Assembly: GCF_020400585.1 (NCBI RefSeq)
Contig: NZ_JAINVF010000022.1
Span: 58,839-122,838, forward strand
Length of the DNA stretch: 64,000 bases
DNA from: Streptomyces sp. NK08204
GTDB taxonomy: Bacteria > Actinomycetota > Actinomycetes > Streptomycetales > Streptomycetaceae
Direction: 5' to 3'
Part shown: positions 8,069 through 16,150 of the stretch, in pieces
Numbering within the stretch: position 1 is the stretch's first letter
How the letters are laid out: every line of letters begins with the position of its first letter
Notes under the pieces: generated by a model
The model's input: only the letters and a program-made list of their open reading frames with translations
The model's database searches: none
What the model was told of the DNA's origin: nothing
Made by a program: the position numbers and the translations under genes

Positions 8069-8908
8069 CTACTGCAAATATCCGCCATCGGGGTGTGACT
8101 GCCGCAGTTCGGCCACGAGCCGGCGCAGCCGCGGTGTGGGACGGAGTCCCAACTCGCTGCGGAGGAGTCGCGAATAGCGTTCGAAGTGACCCAGAGCCTC
8201 GGCCAGGTTGCCTTCCGCCAGGTGGGCGCGGATCAATGAGACCTGGCTGCTCTCCCGTAGCGGATCTGCCTGGACGGCCGTATGAGCGGCCGTCACCGCC
8301 CCGGCGAACTGCTCGGCGTCGATGAGTTCTCTCGCCAGTTCCTCGAGGGCATGGAGTCGGAGTTGGCGCCAATGCTCCGCTTCCAGCAAGACCCACTCGT
8401 CGTACCAGCCGGGCAGCAGATCGGCGGAGAGTTGGTCGACGGTCGCCGCCTTGAGGTCGAGGTCCTCGGCCGGGACGCGGGGGTCGAGTATGCGCTGGGC
8501 CAGCCACCGGGCGTCGTAGAGGTCGACAGTGACCTCCCGCGCGAGGCGTACCTCGCTGGGAGAGACGTCCAGCGCTTTCCGGCCGAGGTCACTCAGGCGT
8601 GACAGAGCCGCCCGAAGGTTCGTGTACGCCCTCTGCTCGGACACGTCGGGCCAAAGCCTTCCGGCGATCAAGCCCCGGGGGACAGAGGCGCGGTAGTTGA
8701 GTGCGATCAATGCCAGGAGTCGCTTGGAGCCGGCCGGGACTGTCACCGGGACGTCGTCGATCACGAGGTCGAAACCGCCGAGAAGAGCTATGTGTATGGA
8801 CGGTCGGCTCTTCACGGTCAGAGAAGAGAAAGCGAGATCATCTGAGCTCATGGCTGGGTGATCGCTTAGGGATCGGTCCACCCGGGCGCCTGCCGACGAC
8901 AGCCCCAC
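8069..8908 (-). CDS. SARP-like (AfsR/DnrI) transcriptional activator
   Basis: A 279-residue protein. The N-terminal half has an OmpR-type winged helix (about residues 40-120) with LLGGFDLVIDDVPVTVPAGSKRLLALIALN and RAYTNLRAALSRLR-like text. The C-terminal half is a BTAD helical domain (YDARWLAQRILD, LLPGWYDEWVLLEAEHW, ELGLRPTPRLRRLV). SARPs activate secondary-metabolite or accessory genes. GTG 8908 is taken as start; an internal ATG at residue 20 is possible. No biosynthetic cluster is adjacent, so it is an orphan; the NQGN-repeat genes or the desaturase are the nearest candidate targets. Confidence 0.85.
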   Translation of the reverse strand: MGLSSAGARVDRSLSDHPAMSSDDLAFSSLTVKSRPSIHIALLGGFDLVIDDVPVTVPAGSKRLLALIALNYRASVPRGLIAGRLWPDVSEQRAYTNLRAALSRLSDLGRKALDVSPSEVRLAREVTVDLYDARWLAQRILDPRVPAEDLDLKAATVDQLSADLLPGWYDEWVLLEAEHWRQLRLHALEELARELIDAEQFAGAVTAAHTAVQADPLRESSQVSLIRAHLAEGNLAEALGHFERYSRLLRSELGLRPTPRLRRLVAELRQSHPDGGYLQ

Positions 8909-9457
8909 CTATGCCCAAGGATTCGCGATCTTCACACCTCCCTACAGATCCATGCTGCTCTATCCACTGAGGGGTGTCTAATCGTCCAAATTGTGTGCAT
9001 GGGCGTTCTGGGCCGGAGCGGCTGCCCCTATGCAGCGCCGCGTGGATCCTGGACTGGGTCTGTTACCCCGAGTAGATCCACGACGCCCCCTGCCGGCGCT
9101 TTCGGCGCGGTCCACGACCTTCCTCGTACGATCGACCAGGTCGCCAGGGGGCAGGAACCGGTTCGGCAGCTCTTGGTGAGGGATTCGTGAGTCTTTCATT
9201 GCTCGGCGGTCGGCCGGTTCTGGGGGGAAGAGCTCGGCTGGTGTGCTCGCAGCCCCTTCCGTGGCCACCCATGCCGGACCCGCCGGCGGCCTCGTCCGGC
9301 CGGACCCGGTCCGCCGTCGGTATCGACGTCGTTCCCGTCCCGGAACCCGAGACAGCTGGGAGAGGAAGGAGCCGAGGAAGAACGAGGCTCCGACCAGGGA
9401 GGCAAGACTGCTGCTGAGGCCCTGACACGCCTCGACCGGGCGCCGCTGCCGGGGGGT
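8909..9457. other. Intergenic stretch without a convincing gene
   Basis: About 550 bp between the SARP start and the desaturase stop. Short open frames exist on both strands but lack ribosome-binding sites, family-like sequence or consistent codon bias. The first part (8909-9000) is relatively AT-rich and probably carries the SARP promoter. Confidence 0.5.
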
Positions 9458-10408
9458 TCAGGCCTTCGTCGCAGCGCGGCGGGCGAGGATCGCCGCCCGC
9501 CGCTCGTCGAACCGGGTGGCCTGAGCGTCCAACTCGGCCATATGGAGGCCGAGTTCCTCCTGTGCCTTGAGTCCGTCCGGTCCCAGACCGCCGCGCTGCA
9601 TCACCTTCAGGTGGCGCAGCACCGGCAGAAGTACGTCGTCGTGGTGGACGCGAAGGTTGTAGATGCCGCCGACCGCGATCTCGACCGCGGCGCGTTCGAA
9701 GCCGGGCATGCCGTGGCCGGGCATACGGAAGGCGCGCACCACCTCGTTGACCGCCTGCATGGCCTGGTCCGGGGCCAGTTCGAGGGCGGCGTCCAGCAGG
9801 TTGCGGTAGAAGATCATGTGCAGGTTCTCGTCGTTGGCGACCTGCGCCAGCATCCGGTCGCAGACCGGGTCGCCGGAGGAGCGGCCGGTGTTGCGATGGG
9901 AGATCCGGGTGGCCAGTTCCTGGAAGGCGACATAGGCCACCGTGTGCAGTGGAGAGTGCCGGTTGTCGGAGACGAAACCGCCACACATGTGGGCCATGCG
10001 CGCCCGCTCCAGCGCCACCGGGTCCACCGCGCGGGAGGCGAGCAGGTAGTCGCGCAGCACCATCGAGTGGCGGGCCTCCTCAGCGGTCCACTGGTGCACC
10101 CAGGTGCCCCATGCCCCGTCCCGGCCGAACAGGGTGGCGATCTCGTGGTGGTAGCTGGGCAGGTTGTCCTCCGTCAGCAGGTTGACCACGAGCGACACCC
10201 TGCCCACCTCGGTCAGCGGGGACTGCTCCTTTGACCACGGCTGCCCGTCCAGCGGGCCGACGAAGTTCCGGCCCCGGCTCCAGGGCACGTACTCATGCGG
10301 CATCCACTCCCGGAAGACCCGCAGGTGACGGTTGAGCTCCCGCTCGACCACCTCCTCCAGGTCCTTCAGCAGTTCGGCATCGGATCGCATCGGGCGGGTG
10401 GTACTCAC
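9458..10408 (-). CDS. Acyl-ACP desaturase, soluble diiron type
   Basis: A 316-residue protein of the stearoyl-ACP desaturase (FA_desaturase_2) family. Two diiron motifs are visible: TAEEARHS (ExxH, about residues 109-116) and NDENLHM (about 192-198). Further Glu ligands lie at LTED and in FQELATR. The enzyme inserts a cis double bond into acyl chains on ACP, using ferredoxin and O2, in the cytoplasm. No cognate reductase is adjacent. The upstream region holds a TetR-type palindrome, so expression is probably controlled by a lipid-responsive repressor. Confidence 0.92.
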   Translation of the reverse strand: MSTTRPMRSDAELLKDLEEVVERELNRHLRVFREWMPHEYVPWSRGRNFVGPLDGQPWSKEQSPLTEVGRVSLVVNLLTEDNLPSYHHEIATLFGRDGAWGTWVHQWTAEEARHSMVLRDYLLASRAVDPVALERARMAHMCGGFVSDNRHSPLHTVAYVAFQELATRISHRNTGRSSGDPVCDRMLAQVANDENLHMIFYRNLLDAALELAPDQAMQAVNEVVRAFRMPGHGMPGFERAAVEIAVGGIYNLRVHHDDVLLPVLRHLKVMQRGGLGPDGLKAQEELGLHMAELDAQATRFDERRAAILARRAATKA

Positions 10409-10436
10409 AGGGCTTCCAACCTTCGGGCACGTCCAG

Positions 10437-10454
10437 ACCTACGGTTCCGTAGGT
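10437..10454. promoter_or_regulatory. Palindrome upstream of the desaturase gene, likely TetR-type operator
   Basis: ACCTACGG-TT-CCGTAGGT is a perfect 8-bp inverted repeat 29 bp upstream of the desaturase start. A further half-site CCGTAGGT follows at 10462-10469. Size and symmetry fit a TetR-family operator; the cognate protein is not identifiable here. Confidence 0.55.
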
Positions 10455-10540
10455 GACGCCACCGTAGGTTGGCCCGCCCGGACGCGTCTGGGGCCGAAAG
10501 ACCTATTTCCCGTCGTGCCCTGCCGGCCCGGCTGCCGAAG

Positions 10541-10589
10541 AGGGGCCGTTGGACCCTACCCGGGGGCCTTGACAGGGCTGTTCGACCCT
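10541..10589. promoter_or_regulatory. Two GGG-GTT-CCC inverted-repeat boxes upstream of ctaD
   Basis: AGGGGCCGTTGGACCCT (10541-10557) and AGGGCTGTTCGACCCT (10574-10589) share AGGG ... GTTxGACCCT, with centres about 32 bp apart, or three helical turns. They resemble DevR/OsdR-type dormancy boxes in general form. They lie 120-170 bp before the ctaD start, in the 300-bp gap between desaturase and ctaD. Confidence 0.4.
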
Positions 10590-10709
10590 ATCGGGCGGGG
10601 GTGACCCGCAGCCGATCATGTGGCGGGCCGGGAAACGCCAGGCCCGTTCCCGCATGCGCGGCGCTTCCCGGCCCGTGTACGACAAGAGCATCTGGGAGGA
10701 CGCAGTCCG

Positions 10710-12419
10710 GTGGACGAAGCACATATGGACAAGGTGGGGACCGCGAGGCCGAGAGCCGTGGTCCCCGTGGCCGGGGAGGCCGCCGGGCAGGGCGAGCGAG
10801 TGGCGGGCAGACCGTCGTGGGCGGAGTGGCTGACGACCACCGACCACAAGAAGATCGGGACGATGTACCTGGTCACCGCGTTCGCCTTCTTCATCGTCGG
10901 TGGCGTGATGGCGCTGCTGATGCGTGCCGAGCTAGCCAGGCCCGGCCTCCAGATCATGTCGAACGAGCAGTTCAACCAGGCATTCACCATGCACGGTTCG
11001 ATCATGCTGCTGATGTTCGCCATGCCGCTGTTCACCGGCTTCGCCAACTGGATCATGCCGCTGCAGATCGGCGCCCCCGACGTGGCGTTCCCGCGCCTGA
11101 ACATGCTGGCCTACTGGCTCTTCCTGTTCGGCTCGCTGATCGCGGCCTTCGGCTTCCTGACCCCGGGCGGGGCCGCCGACTTCGGCTGGTTCCTGTACGC
11201 CCCGCTGTCCGACGCCGTCCACTCGCCGGGCCTCGGTGCGGACCTGTGGATCATGGGCGTGGCACTGTCCGGTTTCGGCTCGATCGCGGGTGCGGTCAAC
11301 TTCATCACGACGATCATCTGCATGCGGGCGCCGGGCATGACGATGTTCCGGATGCCGATCTTCACGTGGAATGTGCTGCTGACCGCGCTGCTGGTCCTGA
11401 TCGTCTTCCCGGTGCTCGCGGCTGCCCTGTTCGCCCTCGAGTGCGACCGCAAGTTCGGTAGCCACATCTTCGATGCGGCGAACGGCGGGGCGCTGTTGTG
11501 GCAGCACCTGTTCTGGTTCTTCGGTCATCCCGAGGTGTACATCCTGGCGTTGCCGTTCTTCGGGATCGTCTCCGAGGTGATCCCGGTCTTCTCCCGCAAG
11601 CCGATGTTCGGCTTCGTGGAGCTGATCGGCGCGACCATCGCCATCGCGGGCCTGAGCGTGACCGTCTGGGCGCACCACATGTACGTCACCGGGGGCGTGC
11701 TGCTGCCGTTCTTCTCCTTCATGACCTTCCTGATCGCGGTGCCGACCGGGGTGAAGTTCTTCAACTGGATCGGCACGATGTGGAAGGGCTCGCTGTCCTT
11801 CGAGACGCCGATGCTGTGGACCACCGGGTTCCTGATCACGTTCGTCTTCGGCGGCCTGACCGGCGTGATCCTGGCCTCACCACCGATGGACTTCCACCTC
11901 TCCGACTCGTACTTCGTCGTGGCGCACTTCCACTACACGGTCTTCGGCACGGTCGTGTACGCGATGTTCGCCGGATTCCACTTCTGGTGGCCCAAGTTCA
12001 CCGGCAAGATGCTCGACGAACGCCTCGGCAAGCTCACTTTCTGGACGCTCACGGTCGGCTTCCACCTGACCTTCCTCGTCCAGCACTGGCTGGGCGCCGA
12101 GGGCATGCCCCGCCGCTACGCCGACTACCTGGCTTCCGACGGGTTCACCGCCCTCAACACCCTTTCCACGATCGGGTCGTTCCTGCTCGGCCTGTCGATC
12201 CTGCCCTTCTTCTACAACGTCTGGAAGACGGCCAAGTACGGCGAGCCGGTCGAGGCCGACGACCCCTGGGGCTACGGCCGCTCCCTGGAGTGGGCGACCT
12301 CCTGTCCGCCCCCGCGCCACAACTTCGTCTCGCTTCCCCGCATCCGCAGCGAGTCCCCGGCCTTCGACCTGCACCACCCGGAGATAGCCGCACTCGAACT
12401 CGAAGAGACGACGAGGTAG
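10710..12419 (+). CDS. ctaD: Cytochrome c oxidase subunit I (additional copy)
   Basis: A 569-residue heme-copper oxidase subunit I with about 12 membrane helices. Heme and CuB ligands are in TMHGSIM, FGHPEVYILALP (His-Tyr plus the D-channel Glu), WAHHMYVTGG and HFHYTVFGT. The K-channel Lys is in PTGVKFFNWIGTMW. GTG 10710 is preferred: GGAGGA lies 9 nt upstream; an ATG 15 nt further is the alternative. No subunit II, III or assembly genes are nearby, so this is an orphan copy probably replacing the housekeeping subunit under particular oxygen conditions. Confidence 0.95.
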   Translation: MDEAHMDKVGTARPRAVVPVAGEAAGQGERVAGRPSWAEWLTTTDHKKIGTMYLVTAFAFFIVGGVMALLMRAELARPGLQIMSNEQFNQAFTMHGSIMLLMFAMPLFTGFANWIMPLQIGAPDVAFPRLNMLAYWLFLFGSLIAAFGFLTPGGAADFGWFLYAPLSDAVHSPGLGADLWIMGVALSGFGSIAGAVNFITTIICMRAPGMTMFRMPIFTWNVLLTALLVLIVFPVLAAALFALECDRKFGSHIFDAANGGALLWQHLFWFFGHPEVYILALPFFGIVSEVIPVFSRKPMFGFVELIGATIAIAGLSVTVWAHHMYVTGGVLLPFFSFMTFLIAVPTGVKFFNWIGTMWKGSLSFETPMLWTTGFLITFVFGGLTGVILASPPMDFHLSDSYFVVAHFHYTVFGTVVYAMFAGFHFWWPKFTGKMLDERLGKLTFWTLTVGFHLTFLVQHWLGAEGMPRRYADYLASDGFTALNTLSTIGSFLLGLSILPFFYNVWKTAKYGEPVEADDPWGYGRSLEWATSCPPPRHNFVSLPRIRSESPAFDLHHPEIAALELEETTR

Positions 12420-12422
12420 ACC

Positions 12423-12983
12423 ATGCCGCAAGCCGTTCTCGCCCTCGGGGGCGCAATGGTGACCGCGTCGGGCTGTGTCTGGTATCTGCCGGCGTTCGCC
12501 GACCTGCGCGCGGGAGCCGACCGGCCCCTCTCCCACCGGAGAGCCGCGGCGGCCTGCGTCACCGGCTGGACCACGACCGGGATCGTCGCCGTCCTGCTGC
12601 TCCTGGCCGAGGCATGGTGGATACCGTGCGCCGCGGCCGTGGCGGGCGGCCTCCTCTCGGCCGGCCTGCGGATCCATGCGGCAGTGCTGCGGCGCGACGA
12701 GACACGGGAAGCCGCCCGGCAGTGGCGGGAGCTGGGCCATGGCAAGCCCCCCGTGACGGATCGCTCCCGGTACGTCGTGGCCGTCCTCATCGGTACCGGG
12801 CTGGCGGCTGCCGCGGTCACCGCGGCCTTCCGGGTGGCCGCGGGGCCCGAGGACCCCTTGGACTGGTTCGCGGCCATCACCGTTCCCGTCGCCGTCCTCG
12901 GGTTGTTCCTTGCCCTTGCGGTGACACATACGTGCATGGCCCGCCGTCGCACCTGGCCGGACCATGCGCGGCCCCCGCAATAG
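12423..12983 (+). CDS. Small integral membrane protein downstream of ctaD
   Basis: A 186-residue protein with about four hydrophobic segments (near residues 2-22, 45-82, 116-137 and 147-168). It has no motif I recognise. It starts 4 nt after the ctaD stop and is surely cotranscribed with it, which suggests a partner or accessory role for the extra oxidase. The C-terminus is basic and cytoplasmic-looking (MARRRTWPDHARPPQ). Function unknown. Confidence 0.75.
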   Translation: MPQAVLALGGAMVTASGCVWYLPAFADLRAGADRPLSHRRAAAACVTGWTTTGIVAVLLLLAEAWWIPCAAAVAGGLLSAGLRIHAAVLRRDETREAARQWRELGHGKPPVTDRSRYVVAVLIGTGLAAAAVTAAFRVAAGPEDPLDWFAAITVPVAVLGLFLALAVTHTCMARRRTWPDHARPPQ

Positions 12984-13490
12984 GCGGAAGTGCCGGCTCT
13001 CCGTGAGCGGATGACTGGGCCCGGGTGCGGACCACCCCAGGGTGGTCCGCTGTGGCCGGTTCGCGGTTCCGGGCACAGCGAACGGCTCGGGCGGAGTGCG
13101 TCTTGCCCGGGCGGGCGGTGGGCAGCGGCACCTCATAGCGAGGCCCCAGGGAGCGCGGGGTGTCACCGGTCGCGGTCCGTCCGGTCGTGGAGAGACGGGA
13201 CCGGGAGGCCACCGAGGGCGTGTCCTTCGTGTACGGCGGTACCTGTCCGCCGCACAGGCTGGGAGGCCAGGGCCGCCGGCAGGTCCGGCGGCATCCATGG
13301 AAAGCGTCTCGAACATGGTGTGCCGGGGCCGTTCGGCCCTTGTTGACCGCTGCACGTACTGACTTCACTGATGCAGCGGTCCGGCCCGTGGTCCTCTGGC
13401 CCCGCCCGTGTGGCTCGGCGAAGAGGTCCCGCTTTGGGCGGGGCACGGGCAGTGCCGCACAGACACGGTGACGGATGGGAGAACGCCGGT
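12984..13490. other. Intergenic stretch after the ctaD pair
   Basis: About 500 bp with a terminator at 13027-13050 and no supported gene. The part just before the next gene (13370-13450) contains GTGGTCC-TCT-GGCCCC, a loose match to the GGGCC/GGCCC boxes seen before ctaD. Confidence 0.45.
13027..13050 (+). terminator. Terminator after the ctaD operon
   Basis: GCGGACCACC / GGTGGTCCGC, a perfect 10-bp stem with a CCAG loop, 44 nt after the membrane-protein stop. Confidence 0.8.
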
Positions 13491-14102
13491 ATGGCGAGGG
13501 AGGCGAGAGCGGAGATGATCGCGGCGGTCGGGCATGCCGACCTGACTCCGGACACGCTGAAGCTGGTGGAGGCCGAACTGCGGGCGGCACTGGAGCGACT
13601 GCCCGCGCAGAGATCGGCGCTGGCGCGGGCGGGGGCCGGTGTACCGGTGGCGTTCGGACGGGCGGTGCGTGCGGCGGGGCGGGAGCTGGTCGTGGTGACT
13701 CCGGCGCAAGGGACAGTGCCCGCGCCGCTGCCGGAGCGGGACCGGGGGGCGGTCGGAGAGCTGCTGTCCCTCGCCCGGTGGGTGCATCTGCTGGCGTACG
13801 ACCCTGATGACCGGGACGCGTGCGTCGGCGCGGACGAGCGGATGATCACCGAATGCCGGCAGCTGCTGGCCGTGTGGGACGGATCGCCCTCCAACGGGCG
13901 TGACGCCACCGCTCACCTGGTGGCGTACGCCCGTGCCCACGGCGTTCCGGTCGAGGTCGTCTGGCCGGTGGGGGCCACCCGCGAAGTGGTGCCCGACGGA
14001 CCGGTGTGGGACGCCGGCCGCCGCCGCGGCAACAGCCGTCTCTCGACCATCATGGGCCCGGTGCCCACTGCGACCACGGGCAAGGCGGACCAACCCCGAT
14101 GA
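13491..14102 (+). CDS. SLOG-like Rossmann-fold protein
   Basis: A 203-residue cytoplasmic protein. It begins VGHADLTPDTLKLVEAEL, has a middle hydrophobic strand (RELVVVTPAQGT), and near residue 130 ADERMITECRQLLAVWDGSPS followed by AHLVAYARAHGVPVEVVWP. This layout matches small nucleotide- or ligand-binding SLOG/LSDAT-like domains, where the Asp/Ala-Val-Trp-Asp-Gly strand and the Gly-Arg turn line the pocket. GGGAG lies 9 nt before ATG 13491. Its last codons overlap the VKOR gene (ATGA), so the two are coupled. The ligand is unknown. Confidence 0.7.
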   Translation: MAREARAEMIAAVGHADLTPDTLKLVEAELRAALERLPAQRSALARAGAGVPVAFGRAVRAAGRELVVVTPAQGTVPAPLPERDRGAVGELLSLARWVHLLAYDPDDRDACVGADERMITECRQLLAVWDGSPSNGRDATAHLVAYARAHGVPVEVVWPVGATREVVPDGPVWDAGRRRGNSRLSTIMGPVPTATTGKADQPR

Positions 14103-14761
14103 CCAGCACCAGCACCACCGCTACCGCACACCACCTCACGGTGAAAGACGGACCACGCGGAGGCATCACACCGGAGGGCGCGACCGGTGCTTCGCGCGCC
14201 TTTGCCTGGCTGCTGATCGTGTCCGGCGCGCTCGGCATCCTCGCCTCCTTCGTGATCACCCTCGACAAGTTCCAGCTCCTGACAGATCCGCACTTCTCAC
14301 CCTCGTGCAACCTCAGCCCGGTGCTGTCCTGCACGAACGTCATGCGCAGCGCCCAAGCGTCCGTGTTCGGCTTCCCCAACCCGATGCTGGGCCTGCTCAC
14401 CTACCCGGTGGTGGTCGCTGTCGGGTTCGCGCTGCTGGCAGGGGCCCGTTACCGGCGCTGGTTCTGGCTCGGGCTGAACGCGGGCACGCTGCTCGGCGCG
14501 GGCTTCTGCATGTGGCTGATGAGCCAGGCGCTGTACGAGATCGGCGCGCTGTGCCTGTGGTGCTGCCTGGCCTGGGCGGCCACGATCGCGATGTTCTGGT
14601 ACACCACCGCGCACAACCTGCGGCACGGCATCCTGCGCGCGCCCCGTGCCGTGGTGGCAGCGGTGCTGGAGTTCCACTGGGTGGTGCCAGTCACCTGGTG
14701 CCTGGCCATCGTGCTGCTGATCGCCACCCGTTGGTGGGACTACTGGCAGACATTTCTCTGA
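14099..14761 (+). CDS. Vitamin K epoxide reductase (VKOR) family membrane protein
   Basis: A 220-residue protein with about five membrane helices. The loop Cys pair is in SCNLSPVLSCTNVM and the active CxxC is CLWC (followed by another Cys) near residue 157. NPMLGLLTYP and the conserved Ser/Asn in the first helices fit bacterial VKOR. It would reoxidise a DsbA-like thioredoxin by passing electrons to menaquinone. No fused thioredoxin domain is present and no DsbA homologue is adjacent. ATG 14099 overlaps the stop of the SLOG-like gene. Confidence 0.9.
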   Translation: MTSTSTTATAHHLTVKDGPRGGITPEGATGASRAFAWLLIVSGALGILASFVITLDKFQLLTDPHFSPSCNLSPVLSCTNVMRSAQASVFGFPNPMLGLLTYPVVVAVGFALLAGARYRRWFWLGLNAGTLLGAGFCMWLMSQALYEIGALCLWCCLAWAATIAMFWYTTAHNLRHGILRAPRAVVAAVLEFHWVVPVTWCLAIVLLIATRWWDYWQTFL

Positions 14762-14935
14762 GCACGTCCGTCTCCCCGGTCGGTCGTTTGCAAGGGCAGC
14801 GCAGGCCCAGAGGTTCATATGCTCGCCGTCGACCCCACCCGGTCCTTCCACGGTTGGAGTGTGGGGCGTGGAACCGAACGTGCGTCGCCGTCCGCTGCCG
14901 GTGGCCGGGCGGGCGTAGGCCCTGATGAGGTCGTG

Positions 14936-14977
14936 GCCGGGTGCCGGGTGCCGGGTGCCGGGTGCCGGGTGCCGGGT
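14936..14977. repeat. Heptanucleotide tandem repeat GCCGGGT x6
   Basis: Six perfect, uninterrupted copies of a 7-bp unit in the gap before the small membrane-protein gene. It is not coding in any supported frame. Confidence 0.95.
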
Positions 14978-15023
14978 GAGGTTGTAGAAAAGGTCAGCGG
15001 AGATGCCCCCGTAGGATCCGGGC

Positions 15024-15440
15024 ATGAACAGCAAGGGGTGGGGAGTCCTCGACGGGCTGTGCTTCGCTGTCGCGCTCGGCTGGGGGGCGACCGGGCTTGT
15101 CGAGGGCGGGTGCGAGTGGAGTTCCGACGGCCAAAGCGTCGCGTGTGGGGTGCCGGACGGCTACGACTGGTATGCCCGCGTCCTCGCCATCGCGTCCCTT
15201 TCATTCCCGCCGCTGTGCTGGACGATGATCCGTACCGACGACTGGCGGCCGTCGTTGGGGTTCTCTGCCGGCGCTGTCATTGCCCTGGGGATCACCCTGT
15301 CCGCCGGCACCACCCGCGGGTTCCTGATTCTGGCGTCAGCTGAGGCGGCCCTGGCCGTGGGAGTGCCGCTGATTCTCAGGCGGGCCGGGCGAGCGAACGC
15401 GCGGGCGAGGGAGATGGGCAGGACCTCCAAGTCAGCCTGA
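15024..15440 (+). CDS. Small hypothetical membrane protein
   Basis: A 138-residue protein with three or four hydrophobic segments (near residues 8-25, 50-66, 78-94 and 96-115) and a basic C-terminal tail (RRAGRANARAREMGR). A loop between the first two segments has two Cys (CEWSSDGQSVAC) that could form an extracytoplasmic disulfide, a point of interest given the VKOR upstream. ATG 15024 has a weak GTAGGA upstream. No family recognised. Confidence 0.6.
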   Translation: MNSKGWGVLDGLCFAVALGWGATGLVEGGCEWSSDGQSVACGVPDGYDWYARVLAIASLSFPPLCWTMIRTDDWRPSLGFSAGAVIALGITLSAGTTRGFLILASAEAALAVGVPLILRRAGRANARAREMGRTSKSA

Positions 15441-16150
15441 ACGCTCGGAGTCACCGGCCAGAGCGCCTGGAGTTGAGCGGGACGCAGAGTGGTGCGGCCA
15501 CCGGTGGTCATCGGCAGGCGGCAGGCGGCAGGCGAGCATGAGGGCGACACCCGACCCAAAGTCCAGGTTGGGGCCGTTCTTACTGCTCATCGAGCGGAGG
15601 CGGTGGGTTTGCGCCCACGGTGACATCGCTCCCGCGACGGTTTCGAGCCGGCTTCGCATTGTACAGAGGTATTTCGACCTCGTACTGACGCAACGGTTCC
15701 TCGCTGAGGCGGCTTTCGTTTGCTGCGGCATCAGAAATGAGTCGTAGGGTCGCCTTTGTTCAGGCTGTCACAGGACATATGAAGTGAATCGGGCCGGCAT
15801 CCTGATGTATTGGTCAAGCGGTCAATTGAATCCGGGGCATGCGGTGTCGCCTTCAACTTTGAGAACAGCGAAGAACCTGCTGCGGCGCTACTGTAGCAGC
15901 AGATTCCAATCCGCGCTCTTTCCCCGTGGGAGGCGCGCATCGGAATACTGAATCCGCAGGGGGCGTAGTGCTGAAAAGGTGGGCCGCAGGGTCGGTGAGG
16001 GCTGGTTGCAGTCACGGAAATGCGGCAGGTTAATACTCGCCACTGGTGCTTGCAACCCTAGCTGCGCCCGTGGAGCAGCTGGGTTAGCGTGCTGTTGTCC
16101 GGACCGACACTTCTCCAGTCGCCGAATTGAAACAGGCAAAGGGGAGTTTC
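15441..16150. other. Long gene-poor, relatively AT-rich stretch
   Basis: About 700 bp with lower GC than its surroundings, most clearly 15640-16140. A 69-codon open frame at 15538-15747 has no ribosome-binding site and no recognisable product. The composition suggests acquired DNA or the decayed remains of a gene. Confidence 0.5.

Noticed and set aside
8978..9417. Short open frames on both strands between the SARP and desaturase genes
   Set aside because: No ribosome-binding site, no recognisable motif, and the frames overlap each other.
14936..14977. GCCGGGT array considered as a recombination (att or chi-like) site
   Set aside because: No mobile-element gene flanks it, and simple heptamer repeats do not match known att structure.
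15538..15747. 69-codon open frame in the AT-richer stretch
   Set aside because: No start signal, no family, and its 3' end runs into non-coding sequence; kept only as a note on the region.
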